A DNA stretch of 64,000 nucleotides. Origin: Viola odorata (lineage: Eukaryota > Streptophyta > Magnoliopsida > Malpighiales > Violaceae). A program made the translations under genes and the position numbers. Each line of letters begins with the position of its first letter. Position 1 is the stretch's first letter. Shown piece after piece: positions 54,604 through 64,000 of the stretch. The stretch covers positions 30,028,836 through 30,092,835 of the forward strand of contig OY829538.1 in NCBI GenBank assembly GCA_963691705.1, read 5' to 3'. Under the pieces are notes generated by a model. It searched no databases. It saw nothing but the letters and a program-made list of their open reading frames with translations, and was not told where the DNA came from.

Positions 54604-55758
54604 AAACTATGCTTGCCCCCAAGCATACAGACTCAAAGACTCAAAAATAAAAATAAAATAAAAACACAACAAAACAGAACAGACACCATGACCCCCAGAG
54701 TTCTCCTTTCGGCTGCCCACCTCACCACTGAATTCACCAAGACACTTCCCTAAGCGACCCAATGCTAGACTAACAAGGACAAATCAATACCCTAAACAAA
54801 CCCCATCCAAATGGTATCAAGACATCCTGCATGAATTGAATTTATAATGTATAGGGGTCTAAACTCACCACAGATTTGAGTCCCACCGAGTGCTATTCTA
54901 TCCAATGGTGCCTAAAGACTAGTGCCATTTAAATCATTTTCAGCAGATTTATTCTCTCTTTTTTTTCTCTATGTCCTTTGTATTTTTACAGACATATGCA
55001 TCATCATTTTTTTCTATGCCCTATGTATTTTTACAGGCATATGCATATAGATAGAGCTTGTTCTTTTTGGGCACCCAGAACTTCCACCTTTGCTATATTC
55101 TGCTATGACATTCCAGCACCTTTTTATGTCTCACACTAAAACAGATAGAACAACACACTCAAATCAGGCGCAGTAAGCCTAGACACCCTAATGTTCGTTA
55201 AGTTTTTAAGCTAGACGTCCTTTAGACCATGTGGATAGTGTTTGTTTGGGTGACAATAGATAATATGCCCCTTAGGCATTGATTTGGTTACGCTCATTCG
55301 CTTCCCTGTTACTAAAGCATTGTTCCGCCTAGACAAGTGTCTACATGCAATTTCAGTGGTTGACTAAACAACCTATGTTGAAATCTGGGTCTCTGGTGTT
55401 CACTCAACAAGACAGACTCAAACATATATAAAAATACAAATAAAAATCATGCAAATGACAGACTCTAAACTGGACAGACGCATGTAAAAAGAGAAATTAA
55501 GTCATGCAAAAACTGACACACAAAAATTCAGACACTCAACACTACAATTATCCAAAACACAAAAAATATAAAACACAAAAAACTGACTCAAAAAGATCAA
55601 AAATCAAACAATATTCACAACAAAAACACAAAACAGACTCTCACAACTGACACCCCTCCCCACACTTGAAAGACACAATGTCCTCATTGTGTGGAGAGAC
55701 AAATAAAACAGAAAAGAAAGTAAAGAAAAGAAAAACACGACCTGGGGGCAAAAGCAGA
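54604..55758 (-). other. 3' untranslated region of the Athila derivative
   Basis: AT-rich, no credible ORF. A second purine stretch GTGTGGGGAGGGG lies at about 55647-55660 on the minus strand, as in the larger Athila-like copy at 43114. A 28-bp near repeat around CTATGTCC(T)TTGTATTTTTACAG occurs at 54968 and 55012. Confidence 0.6.
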
Positions 55759-57112
55759 TCATTCTGCTGGAGGAGGAGGTTCTTGGCCTGGTGGTTGTCC
55801 AGGATGTTCCAGGATGGACTGTTGTTGTTGAGCGAGTGCAGTGCTGCTGAAGTCCATTTTCTGGTGGAGACTGGTTGAGGGATCTTGGCCTGAGTCTTGG
55901 CCAAGATCAGCTGCTGCTGCTGGATCTGTAATGGGAGGGTCTTGCAAAGCCTTCAACTCCAGCTGTGGTGTCTGCACAACAGAAGGTAGGAATTTAGGAA
56001 CCGTAGATTGCACGAATTGGCAACTTACTATTTTCTTCTTCGGTTTGGCAGTCTTGGCCTGCGTCTTGGCCAAGCTCCAGGCCAAGATCGAATCTATTTT
56101 TTCTGGATCGACCAAACTGGCTAAAACTCTCTGGAGCTCTTTCTGATCTCCTGTTCTGTCCTCCAATTCTTTCAATGTTTTTGTTGAAATTCTCCTGCTC
56201 AACACATACTCAAGGGGATCGTTAACATAAATATCAGCCATTTCATCAGTAATTGGATCTAAAATATCAAGAAAATTCACGCAATGTAGATCATTAGGAT
56301 GTTGTGATGCTTTTGTGATGCTGAATTTTATAGTCCTTCCACAGAATTCTAAAATTATGCTCCCTTCAAAGCAGTCAATCTTAGCCTTCGATGTCCTTAG
56401 AAATGGTCTTCCTAATAAAATGTCAATGGTGCAAGAAGGCAATTGAACATTCATTTCAACAATGTAAAAATCCACTGGGTATATAAAATCGTTTACCATT
56501 ACCAAGACATCTGTCACGACTCCCTTGGGTCGGATGAACGATCTGTCAGCCAGCTGAATCACCAGATCAGTTTCCTTCATTGGGTATCTTCAAGGTCTCG
56601 AATTCACTCAAGGACATCACATTGATGCCAGCCCCTAGATCACAAAGGGTTTTCTCAATCGTCTTGTTTCCTATTCGGCATGGAATGGTGAAGGTCCCTT
56701 GATCCTTGCACTTCTCTGGAAGTTGCTGCACTGTAGAGATACTATGAGCTAGATTCACCTTCTCTATACCTGCAACTTTCTTTTTGTTAGTGCAAAATTC
56801 TTTAAGAAATTTAGCATAAGAGGGAACTTTGGCAATTAAGTCTAACATAGGTATATTAACAACTATCTTTCCAAAAAAATTCATAAAGTCCCTTGCTTCA
56901 TCTTGCTTCTTCTCTTTTGAGGATCTAGGAGGAAACGGTGGAGGAATTTTGATCACTTCCTCCTTCTGGTCAGGTTTGGCCCGCGTCTTGGCCAAGACAG
57001 GTTCTGCTTCAATTTCTTCCTCCTCATCTTCATCCAACTCTTGCGACTGAATTTTTTTCAATTCCTTGTCTGTTTTCGCACCTTCCCTCTCAGGTAACAC
57101 AACTCCACTCCT
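55759..57112 (-). pseudogene. Athila derivative protease region, frameshifted
   Basis: Frame 57100-56567 follows an in-frame TGA (57113-57115). It contains SYAKFLKEFCTNKKKVAG and the protease loop CDLGAGINVMSLSEFETL with the catalytic Asp present. A frameshift at about 56575 moves to 56580-55759: DLVIQLADRSFIRPKGVV, DILLGRPFLRTSKAK (second protease block), then a linker rich in Gln/Pro/Asp ending GQEPPPPAE at a normal stop. In the larger Athila-like copy the frame goes on into RT; here it stops, so pol was lost by deletion and not by a point stop. Confidence 0.85.
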
Positions 57113-58396
57113 TCAACTCATGGCACTAACATTGTGTCTGGGGTTGTTCACGGTGGCAGAAGGTAATCTGCCTTGGTTAGCCATCTGATTGATTTGCTTC
57201 TGTATCTCCGCCTGTGATTGCATAAAACTCTTCTGCATCTCTATCTGTAACTGCATAAAATTCTTCTGCATCTCTTCCAAACCAGTTTGGGTTGCTTGCA
57301 TAAAACTTTTAAGAGTGTCTTCCATAGATGGACCAGCAATCTGCAAAGGTTGAGGTGTTGGTGGCAGCTGGGGTACAGGGGCTTGGCTAGGAGCTTGGTC
57401 TAGATTCTGTTGTGGAGGGACTGGATCTCTCCATCTGAAGTTTGGGTGGCCTCTCCATGAGTACTCGTTACTTCCCTGAGGGTAGTTCTGCATGCTCCCT
57501 TGGTTGTGTGCGTATGCTGCGTTAACCTGAGTCATATCATCTGAAGGGTGTTGCACCATATAACAATTGTTTGTTTGATGATCCTGCTGCTGGCATATCC
57601 CACACACTGAAGCTACCTGCTTTTGATTCTGAATTCCTGTGGGCATTGCACCTGAAATGTTAATAGAAAGATTTTTGACCATGTCAGTTAATTCAGTTAA
57701 CTTTTGTTCAACATTAATAGCACAAAGATTTGAAGGAATAGAGTTTCGGTCAGAAGAAATATTATTTTGGCAATTGTCTGCCATAGTCTGAAGTAGCATC
57801 TTGGCTCGTGTGACTGTCAAGTCTTGCAATGCTCCACCTGCTGCTGAGTCTACTTTCTCCTGGTTACTTGGGAGCATCCCGTCATAAAAGTACTGGATCA
57901 TTGTCTGATACGCAACTCCGTGTGTAGGGCAGACTTCTTGCAACTCACAGAACCATTGATGATATTCACTTAGACCCTCATTGTTCCTTTGCTGGATGGC
58001 AGCCATGTTCTTTCTAGCTACCCCTGCTTTTGTTGCATTCCAGTACTTGTTGAGGAACAAAGTGGACATCTCGGCCCATGTGTTGACCGTGTTGTGAGGT
58101 AGACCGTAGAACCAATTTTGGGCAGCCCCCTCAAGAGAGCATGGAAAAGCTTTCAACTTTGCTCTTTCCATATTCACAGCAGCTGGTTTCATCATGTCAC
58201 ATTGAACGTGTAGGTTCCTCAGATGCTTGAATGGGTTTTCATTCGAATGGCCAAAGAACTTAGGAAGGTTGGCCACCATATTGGTCTTGATAGACCAATC
58301 ATTCGGTACAGCTGGTAAACAGATACAGGAAAAGGTTTCCTGTTCTGCTGTTCTGTTCAGTTCCCTCATCGTCGGCTCTGGTTGATTTTCTGCCAT
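57113..58396 (-). CDS. Athila derivative gag, 427 aa
   Basis: Open from MAENQPEPTMRELNRTAEQ (58396). The gag domain (PKFFGHSNENPFKHLRNLH, LKAFPCSLEGAAQNWFYGL, GLSEYHQWFCELQEVCPTHG) spans residues about 45-200. A CCHC zinc knuckle CGICQQQDHQTNNC and a Gln/Pro-rich tail with repeated MQKSFMQSQAEIQK-type units follow. It ends at a TGA where the related copy at 20838 has a Leu codon, so gag-protease was originally one frame. The open gag and the intact PBS/PPT suggest the element family could be packaged and moved by enzymes from autonomous relatives. Confidence 0.92.
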   Translation of the reverse strand: MAENQPEPTMRELNRTAEQETFSCICLPAVPNDWSIKTNMVANLPKFFGHSNENPFKHLRNLHVQCDMMKPAAVNMERAKLKAFPCSLEGAAQNWFYGLPHNTVNTWAEMSTLFLNKYWNATKAGVARKNMAAIQQRNNEGLSEYHQWFCELQEVCPTHGVAYQTMIQYFYDGMLPSNQEKVDSAAGGALQDLTVTRAKMLLQTMADNCQNNISSDRNSIPSNLCAINVEQKLTELTDMVKNLSINISGAMPTGIQNQKQVASVCGICQQQDHQTNNCYMVQHPSDDMTQVNAAYAHNQGSMQNYPQGSNEYSWRGHPNFRWRDPVPPQQNLDQAPSQAPVPQLPPTPQPLQIAGPSMEDTLKSFMQATQTGLEEMQKNFMQLQIEMQKSFMQSQAEIQKQINQMANQGRLPSATVNNPRHNVSAMS

Positions 58397-58632
58397 GTCT
58401 TGGTCGGAGTCTTAGCCAAGATCGTGGTCTAGACTGTAATCTGTTTCGGAACTTGAGGTTTCCGATTCACTTTCTTCTTGTGTTCTTCTTTTCTGAGCTA
58501 TTTTACGGAGTTGTGCTTCGACCTTAGTGAGATTCAGATTATATGGTAGCAAATCTTCTTCTCTGCAAGAGGACCTGGTCATCAACTATCAAAAACAAAA
58601 TAAAACAAAAACTACAAATACCGTTAGAGATC

Positions 58633-58650
58633 CCCGGCAACGACGCCAAA
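58633..58650 (-). other. Primer binding site, Asp-tRNA type
   Basis: TGGCGTCGTTGCCGGGGA on the minus strand, 3 nt after the LTR. Near-exact match to the Asp-tRNA PBS used by Athila elements. Confidence 0.9.
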
Positions 58651-58653
58651 ATT

Positions 58654-60122
58654 TGATCGCGCGTCGAACACGTCAAATATAAGAGTGAAATAGGTATGGA
58701 AAAGGGGGTAGAAATACAACTTATCACTGTCCACAAGAGTTTGTAGATTGCGGTAAGAGGATCGTCCACAGAGACCTCTAGGAAATGTAGTTCTTGGTTG
58801 ACTTCCTTGTCACTGGATTTGGTTGGTTGAATATGAAAATAAAGACAAAAATAGAAAGAAATAAAATAGCTCAAAACAGTATTGGACAAAGGCTTGGCCT
58901 AGACAGGGGTCAAGATTGAGATAAATCAAATAAAAGGGAATTCCAGGTAAGGGTGATGTGAGAGCTTCTGTTCTTATGCTTCGATCATCGACTCAAGTGT
59001 ATTCATCTCTTCATTCATAGTACTGCTATAGAGTGGAGGAACTCCTTTTCACTCCTGTCTTCCCTCCTCTTCAAATTACCTAGCGGGTACTCCCTCTCCT
59101 GATAATCCTAGCTAAGGGACACTTTGCTGGTTAAAGGGTTTATCCATTTGACTACTGTCTTGAATGGATGTTTGCTTCCTCAATGGTATAGGGGAAGACA
59201 GTACCTAGGCCAAGTTGTCTCCCTGTGGAAACCCTAGGTTGTCAATCTGGTCTTGACCTAGATCACTTATTTCTTCTAGTCTGGCGCGAGACTAGTCACC
59301 TACTTCGCCTAGCCGACGGGTACTCCCTCTCCTTCTAGGCTGGTTGCAACTCTTCTCTACTAGGGTACAAGAATGGCCAACTCTTGCCTCTAATGAGTAA
59401 GCGATTAAATAAGCTTAAAAAATAAATGAATACGAATAAAGAGATTATTAAGCATGGTTTGATCTCACGAATGCATAAGAACTAAGCTCATCAACCCTTA
59501 CCAAGAATAGGCGTTTAGCTACTCATACTCATGGATAGAAAATAAGAATACTTGATTGTGTAAATAAATTAAATCCGAGATTCAAAGAATTAAATCCGGA
59601 GCAATGGTATAAAAGTGACGGAAGAGAGAGCTTGGAGAAGAGGGGGACAAGTTCAGCTATAAGTAAGCTAAAACTCCTCTGTCCTTCTCCAACTCAATCT
59701 CCTAAATAATCTCCTAAATAATATCCTAAATAATCTCCAAATAAATTATCCTGATTTGTTTTGAATAAAAATAGGAATTTAAAATATATAAAGATGGAAG
59801 GAGATCCTTGATAGGATTCTTAAATAAATATCTTCTTGATCCTTCTCTATCTCGCTAGACAGCTGTGATTTGCCAGCTCGCAAGGCCCAACGCCGCTGCT
59901 CATGATTGCTCTTCCGCGGATCAGTCTAGGTCGGAGTCTTGGTCAAGCGCTAGGCCAAGACTCGGGAAAACAGCTTCAGCGCTCCACAATTCATATTCTT
60001 CTATAAATTGCCTCCAGACCAGAACTGCTAAGATATGGGAAATACAAGGATAAATCAGTAGGTTTACTGCCCGAATAACAAGTAAATGGATAGTAAAAAC
60101 ATGATGAAATGCAATGTAATCA
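58654..60122 (-). repeat. 5' LTR of the Athila derivative (1469 bp)
   Basis: Direct repeat of 53121-54589; followed by the target duplication ATGCA. Confidence 0.95.
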
Positions 60123-60372
60123 ATGCATGAACTGGGAAACGAAAGCCATAAAGGAATATTTTAAAGTAAACCAGTCTATATCTTCCCCACAATGGATCGT
60201 GAAGCCGAAAACCATCCTCAGGAACGTGAGGGAAATAGCTGGAGGGAAAAGAGATACCGTGACCCTCTAGTTCGGCCTTCAGAACCGTCGGGCAGGAAAA
60301 AATACTATGTGTTCTTTTGATCTCTGGATCTAAGGATCTCTGAAAACCCCTGGTAGCTCTAGTATGGCGCAT
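60123..60372 (-). pseudogene. Tat2 aORF2, start
   Basis: Starts MRHTRATRGFQRSLDPEIK (60372), matching Tat1 aORF2's MRMTRDHRGLQRPLDLK, and runs through LVYFKIFLYGFRFPVHA to the insertion at 60122. The frame continues at 53120. Confidence 0.8.
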
Positions 60373-60868
60373 AGCGAACCAGTAAAAGAAAAATCAGAAC
60401 GAAAGAGGAGCAAAATACCTTGAAGGAGAAAATAATGAGTAGACCGCCGGCGCCAATGAACGGTTGAAGAAATTTTCCTCGAGCAAAAGAAGAAGCAGAG
60501 AAAGAGAATGGCAGAGAAAATTTGAAGCGCGAGCAAAAGTGTGAGAGGGGGAGAGTTGTTCCCTTTTAAAGGTCAAACTCAAGGACCGAGTAGCCTGTGA
60601 AAATGAGACACGCATGAAATGAGAAAAGGACACGTGGAAAGACATCAGAAGAATATTTATGGCTAAGCATTTATATCCTCGGAGGAAGGCGGTTGACAAC
60701 TGGAAGTTAAAAAAGCGGTTGTAGCGAATGGTAACCAACCGCCCAGCATTAACTGTCCAATGATTGTGGAGTTAATGCGAGAACATAACGACAAGAGAAG
60801 GAATGCGAAGGGCGTTATTTTATTAATAAAGAGCCATGCGGCATCTACAATAGGCATGACGTACAAAG

Positions 60869-61282
60869 TCAGTCGTCATCAGGCCAATAAGAGGGCCAAT
60901 AGGAATTATCTCCATCCGAAGACGGCAACCCCTCGTCAATAAAAGGGAAAGGCTCCTCAAGCCTTTTCTCTTGACCCAGATTTGACAAACTTGAATCTCC
61001 CTTAGCAGCAGGAGCCATTATCTCAGCACCAATATCGCTGGCAGAACTTCTTTCCATGAAACGGTCAATATGAGGAAACAGTTCGTCACCCCTCCGCACA
61101 GTAGGGATATAGAAGTTAGAAGACAGGTCAGCTGCCCTTGAGGTTCTTCTCTTCGATCTCTTACGGCGAGGTAACCGCCTCTTCAGGCACGATGGTGAAG
61201 GAGGATCGTCGGAATTAGGAGAAGTGGGAGGAGTCGGTGGAGAATCACGTTCGGCAACGCCCAAGGAATATGAATCAGCCAT
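60869..61282 (-). CDS. Tat2 aORF3, 137 aa
   Basis: Partner of Tat1 aORF3 (35194-34790). Starts MADSYSLGVAERDSPPTPP, has IPTVRRGDELFPHIDRFME and ends GDNSYWPSYWPDDD. Open throughout. Shared features are the acidic Pro/Ser start, basic patch (RKRSKRRTSR) and the conserved GDELFPHID block. Family unknown. Confidence 0.6.
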   Translation of the reverse strand: MADSYSLGVAERDSPPTPPTSPNSDDPPSPSCLKRRLPRRKRSKRRTSRAADLSSNFYIPTVRRGDELFPHIDRFMERSSASDIGAEIMAPAAKGDSSLSNLGQEKRLEEPFPFIDEGLPSSDGDNSYWPSYWPDDD

Positions 61283-61790
61283 GAGATCTTAAATAATCTC
61301 AACAAAGAAATGAAAAGAAGAAGATGAACAAGAAAAAGAAAGGGAAATCTCATTAAATAAGCGAGGCGAAGAAGCCTTCCCGCACGACCTTTGAGAATAA
61401 TTAATGCGCTTAGAGAAGGATGATCATAATCACAGAATCTGATCCTATGATCACATCTGTTAGACTTCGTACTAATCAAGAAACATCGGAAAAACTGCCC
61501 AATCAGTTTGCACTGAAGAAACGGCGCGGAATCAATGCGGAACGATTAGCGAGAACATTTTGCCACCTGGCGAACAAGGAAAAACAAGTGCTGCGAAAGT
61601 CTCACCAACGGCGGACTCGTTTTCAGTTGGGCTGAGTTGGCACTCAACTGAAACGCTGCTTAGCACATTAAGAGAGGAAAAGAAGTTGTAAATCAGATGG
61701 CAAAAAGACATTTTATTTATTTATGGCCTAACGACCCGAGCATACATCCATACAAAGAAAAGAAAAAGACAGGATGATGACGACCGACGG

Positions 61791-62174
61791 TCAAGCCTGG
61801 GACCCAGCATCGTCATCTTCCGGCAGAGTGGGGATCTCTCTCAAGGCATCGGCCACAGAGGTCAGCTTGGAGGAGGAAATCCTCATGCCCTTCAGATAGC
61901 AGTCCAGCAGATCCTTCCTCTGCTGTAGCATGGTGATCACCACCTCGACGCGGGAGACAGTAGCAGCCAATTTTGACACATTCTCCAGATGACTAAAATC
62001 CTCCAGAGAAGCCGCACCAAGCCTGGACCGAAGAGGGGTCATCATCCCTTGAAGCTCTAGGATATCCTCAGAGGTCTTGATCAACACATTTTCCAGAAAG
62101 CCAAGGTCACCATCATTGAGGTTTTTCAGAGAATGGGATTTAGAAATCAAGAAGTTCTTAGTGAGACTGTCCAT
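61791..62174 (-). CDS. Tat2 aORF4, 127 aa
   Basis: Partner of Tat1 aORF4, same length with no gaps. I choose the ATG at 62174 (MDSLTKNFLISKSHSLKNL) over an upstream one at 62291 because Tat1 starts at the equivalent place. Contains KTSEDILELQGMMTPLRSR and ADALREIPTLPEDDDAG. Predicted helical, leucine-rich, acidic end. Function unknown. Confidence 0.65.
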   Translation of the reverse strand: MDSLTKNFLISKSHSLKNLNDGDLGFLENVLIKTSEDILELQGMMTPLRSRLGAASLEDFSHLENVSKLAATVSRVEVVITMLQQRKDLLDCYLKGMRISSSKLTSVADALREIPTLPEDDDAGSQA

Positions 62175-62382
62175 GATGAAAATGCCAAGAAGAAGTGCTA
62201 GAAAGATGTGAAATTTGCGCAGTGGAAGTTCAAATTTATAGGCTTGAAGAAAAGGCAATTGAAAAGACGTGCCCCTCGATAACTGAGCCACCCGTTATCT
62301 CGAGGACTAGTAAGCCCAATATGGAGGCAAGCTGAAGTGGTAGCCCTTGGTAAACACTCGGGCTCGTTTTCAGTTGGGCATG

Positions 62383-62654
62383 TGATAACAATAAAAGCAA
62401 TTCCAGGGCGATTCTAGGGGTGTTTTCGTCCTTACTCTAGCGTCAAGGCCGGAATACTGTAGCCCCTATCGAGCGTAAGCCTATGATTTCTAGTCGAACC
62501 CCTGCCATTTGGAACTGCCATATTGACTTAAGCATAGGAGTGTCTACGCCGGAGCCCCCCTCCGACGCTTTACAAGTATATCAGACGGCGACTACAGTAA
62601 CTCAGAGCGGCTATAGTCCTCACCCCCGATTCCCCAGAAGTCTGAATCTTATCA
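62383..62654 (+). repeat. Tat2 LTR, short form (272 bp)
   Basis: Starts TGATAACAATAAAAGC and ends GAATCTTATCA. It lacks the middle of the Tat1 LTR (including the TATA box) and has only one of the two 122-bp terminal units. A deletion or a distinct short-LTR subfamily would explain it. Confidence 0.8.
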
Positions 62655-63167
62655 CATACGGTTGGGGATTGGGATGGAGAGTTTGTAAGGGTGGTTGTCG
62701 AGGCTCATGTGTATGGGCAATAGGTTGGGGGGTTTGTAGGTAAGGTTGAGTGGGTTCATGGAGAAATGCCACATCGTGGCTATCCACAAGGAAGTTACTA
62801 CGGTTATGATTAGAGGAGCACTATGGTGAGAATGGATGTCATGGACCTCATCTTCTTGACTAGTGTGGCTTGCGGCTCTACCACCTTGCACATATTCACT
62901 CGTGCGCGGTAAGGCATAATAGTCTAGGCTTGAGGGGTCATTTGGTTTTGTGGTTTTGTGGTAGTGTGTTGTTGGTGGGTTAGGGGGTAGTGGTGGAGGT
63001 GATGGTGGTGGTATGGCAACTCTGGTCGTCAAGGAAGCAATGACAACCATAACGTTCTTCAATTGGTGTTGCACATCGGCTATTTGGACCGTGAGAGAAG
63101 CCACGACTGGATTGAGAGTGGAGGATTCATCTGAACCCGCACCCAAAGGCATAGCTTCATTGGACAT
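62655..63167 (-). pseudogene. Family-B gag N-terminus, truncated
   Basis: Open from MSNEAMPLGAGSDESSTLN (63167). A helical stretch (VASLTVQIADVQHQLKNVM) follows, then Pro/His-rich sequence (PPNPPTTHYHKTTKPNDPS). Translation runs into Tat2 LTR sequence at 62654. It is the better preserved of the two family-B gags. Confidence 0.6.
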
Positions 63168-64000
63168 AATGAAAGGTACCTACAAAAATGAACAAACACA
63201 ATTGAAATAAATAAAAAGGTTAATCCCTCCCTCACGTGTTTCACTCACTCTCTATTGCGCTCACCACCTTACACTCTCAATGCTTCAATCACCGCCCAAC
63301 GATTAGGCGTAGTAATGACTCTAAAAAGTAAATAAAACACAAGGAAAGCAATGAAAACTAGACCGAGGAAGAGAGGTGAGGAAAGCCGAATTTATGTTTA
63401 TGAAAAAGTGAGGGACGTTGAACACGAAAAAGCAAAGTAACTCTTGACTTGTGAGGGATGGAGGGAAATAAGGCAAACATGTCAAAGAACACCCAAGATG
63501 ACTTGACTACCACAATAATGTCTAAACACAAGGGAACTCTTGACTTGTGATTCCCCTTTAGCATTCGTTCTTCTCTTGTCTTTTCCTTTTTTTTTTTGAT
63601 TGGGGGAGTGCAAGAGAACTCAAAGCCAATGTGTATGACAAGTATTTCAAGTTAAGTAGTATTTAATTTTTTTTGTTCATGACATGTCACCAATGATGAT
63701 GTGGCACGGTTTGAGTGAGGTGGCACGTAATTTGTGGGGGTGAGGTGTCAAGTGAGTGCTGAGTAATTTGATGACTCAAGTGGTGGTTTTTTTTTAAGTG
63801 TATTTTGGAGGGAAAAGGTAGTTTGAAACCAGCTGGTCTCTTTGTTCAAATTGGAAAAGTGCAGGCTGCTTTTAGAGGAAGCCTTTTGCCTATCACCAAA
63901 ATGGCAAATTTTAGAGAAGTGAGCTTGTTAGGTGAAGGTTTTAGGGAAAAAGGTGTAAGAGGTGGGGTTTGGTCTGATTTTAGGCCTAAGAAACAATGCT
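63168..64000 (-). other. Family-B leader, second copy
   Basis: Noncoding, with poly-A/T tracts near 63585 and 63668. On the minus strand it ends TTTTTGTAGGTACC before the gag ATG, like the first copy. Confidence 0.5.

Larger units (their letters stand above)
53121..60122 (-). mobile_element. Non-autonomous Athila derivative, gag-pro only, 7002 bp
   Basis: Two LTRs of equal length, 1469 bp (53121-54589 and 58654-60122), start TGATTACATTG and end CGCGATCA on the minus strand. The 5-bp target duplication is exact. The PBS TGGCGTCGTTGCCGGGGA next to the 5' LTR is the Asp-tRNA type typical of Athila. The internal 4064 bp encode gag and protease but no RT, RNase H, integrase or env-like ORF. By eye the LTRs differ at about 30-35 positions (roughly 2.3%), so it is older than the CRM-like insertion. 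It sits inside Tat2 aORF2. Confidence 0.93.
52945..62654 (+). mobile_element. Second Tat-lineage copy (Tat2), 3' part only, with nested Athila derivative
   Basis: Two blocks, 52945-53120 and 60123-62654, match Tat1 33.8-36.9 kb in order: aORF2 core, aORF3, aORF4, then an LTR with the same TGATAACA start. gag-pol, minisatellite and aORF1 are absent to the left. The split is explained by the insertion at 53121-60122 with target duplication ATGCA. The right LTR end abuts family-B gag at 62655. DNA divergence from Tat1 is large, while protein blocks are kept. Confidence 0.85.
62655..64000 (-). mobile_element. Family-B gypsy-like element, second copy (partial)
   Basis: Gag N-terminus at 63167-62655 and leader at 63168-64000 on the minus strand. 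The leader end GTGAAACACGTGAGGGAG matches 49363-49396. The gag is cut at 62654 by the Tat2 LTR. The LTR should lie beyond 64000. Confidence 0.6.

Noticed and set aside
1..64000. tRNA, rRNA or snRNA genes
   Set aside because: Only tRNA-complementary primer sites were seen; no cloverleaf or rRNA sequence was recognised by eye, though a covariance-model scan was not possible.

Overview
This is nuclear DNA from a flowering plant, probably a eudicot. It is AT-rich, carries plant-type genes with GT-AG introns, and is dominated by plant Ty3/gypsy, copia-like, MULE and hAT elements. The species cannot be told from sequence alone. Only one host gene looks intact: a single-exon transmembrane-9 (EMP70/TMN) gene at 17056-19029, minus strand. 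A second host gene, a GARP/MYB-related transcription factor (exons between 6189 and 16227, plus strand), is broken by two transposon insertions. The remainder is nested transposons, as expected of a pericentromeric or other repeat-rich block.

Layout. 1-1136: minus-strand, non-autonomous copia-like LTR element, cut by the window edge. 1137-5473: relic of a 'putative gypsy-type transposon' (PF04195-like) gene, split by a MULE (1661-4367) with a perfect 9-bp target duplication. 6189-16227: GARP gene remnants with a hAT-like MITE (6452-7049) at a splice donor and a young 6.9-kb CRM-like chromovirus (7350-14232, TSD GTAGG) in a likely exon. 17056-19029: TMN gene. 20476-45611: 5'-truncated Athila-like element (gag-pro, pol, env-like ORF, 3' LTR), interrupted by a 15.4-kb Tat-lineage element (21509-36938). 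47337-about 50170: 5' half of a third gypsy-like family ('family B'). 50196-52414: Athila-like LTR relic carrying a second hAT-like element (51066-51920). 52945-62654: second, truncated Tat copy, interrupted by a 7.0-kb gag-pro-only Athila derivative (53121-60122, TSD ATGCA). 62655-64000: an inverted second family-B copy.

How the parts relate. The Tat element has gag-pol on the plus strand, then a six-copy minisatellite, then four ORF units on the opposite strand (aORF1-4). Three of these (aORF2-4) recur in the second, diverged Tat copy with clear protein-level conservation, although nothing requires them for pol function. They are the best candidate here for a poorly described system. Stop codons in the old Athila and Tat copies fall mostly at CAG or CGA codons (CAG to TAG, CGA to TGA), the mark of methyl-cytosine deamination in CHG and CG contexts. 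The two Athila-like elements also share a scattered palindromic module built on CTTGGCCAAG, found in LTRs, UTRs and coding regions in more than one reading frame; I cannot explain it by gene function.
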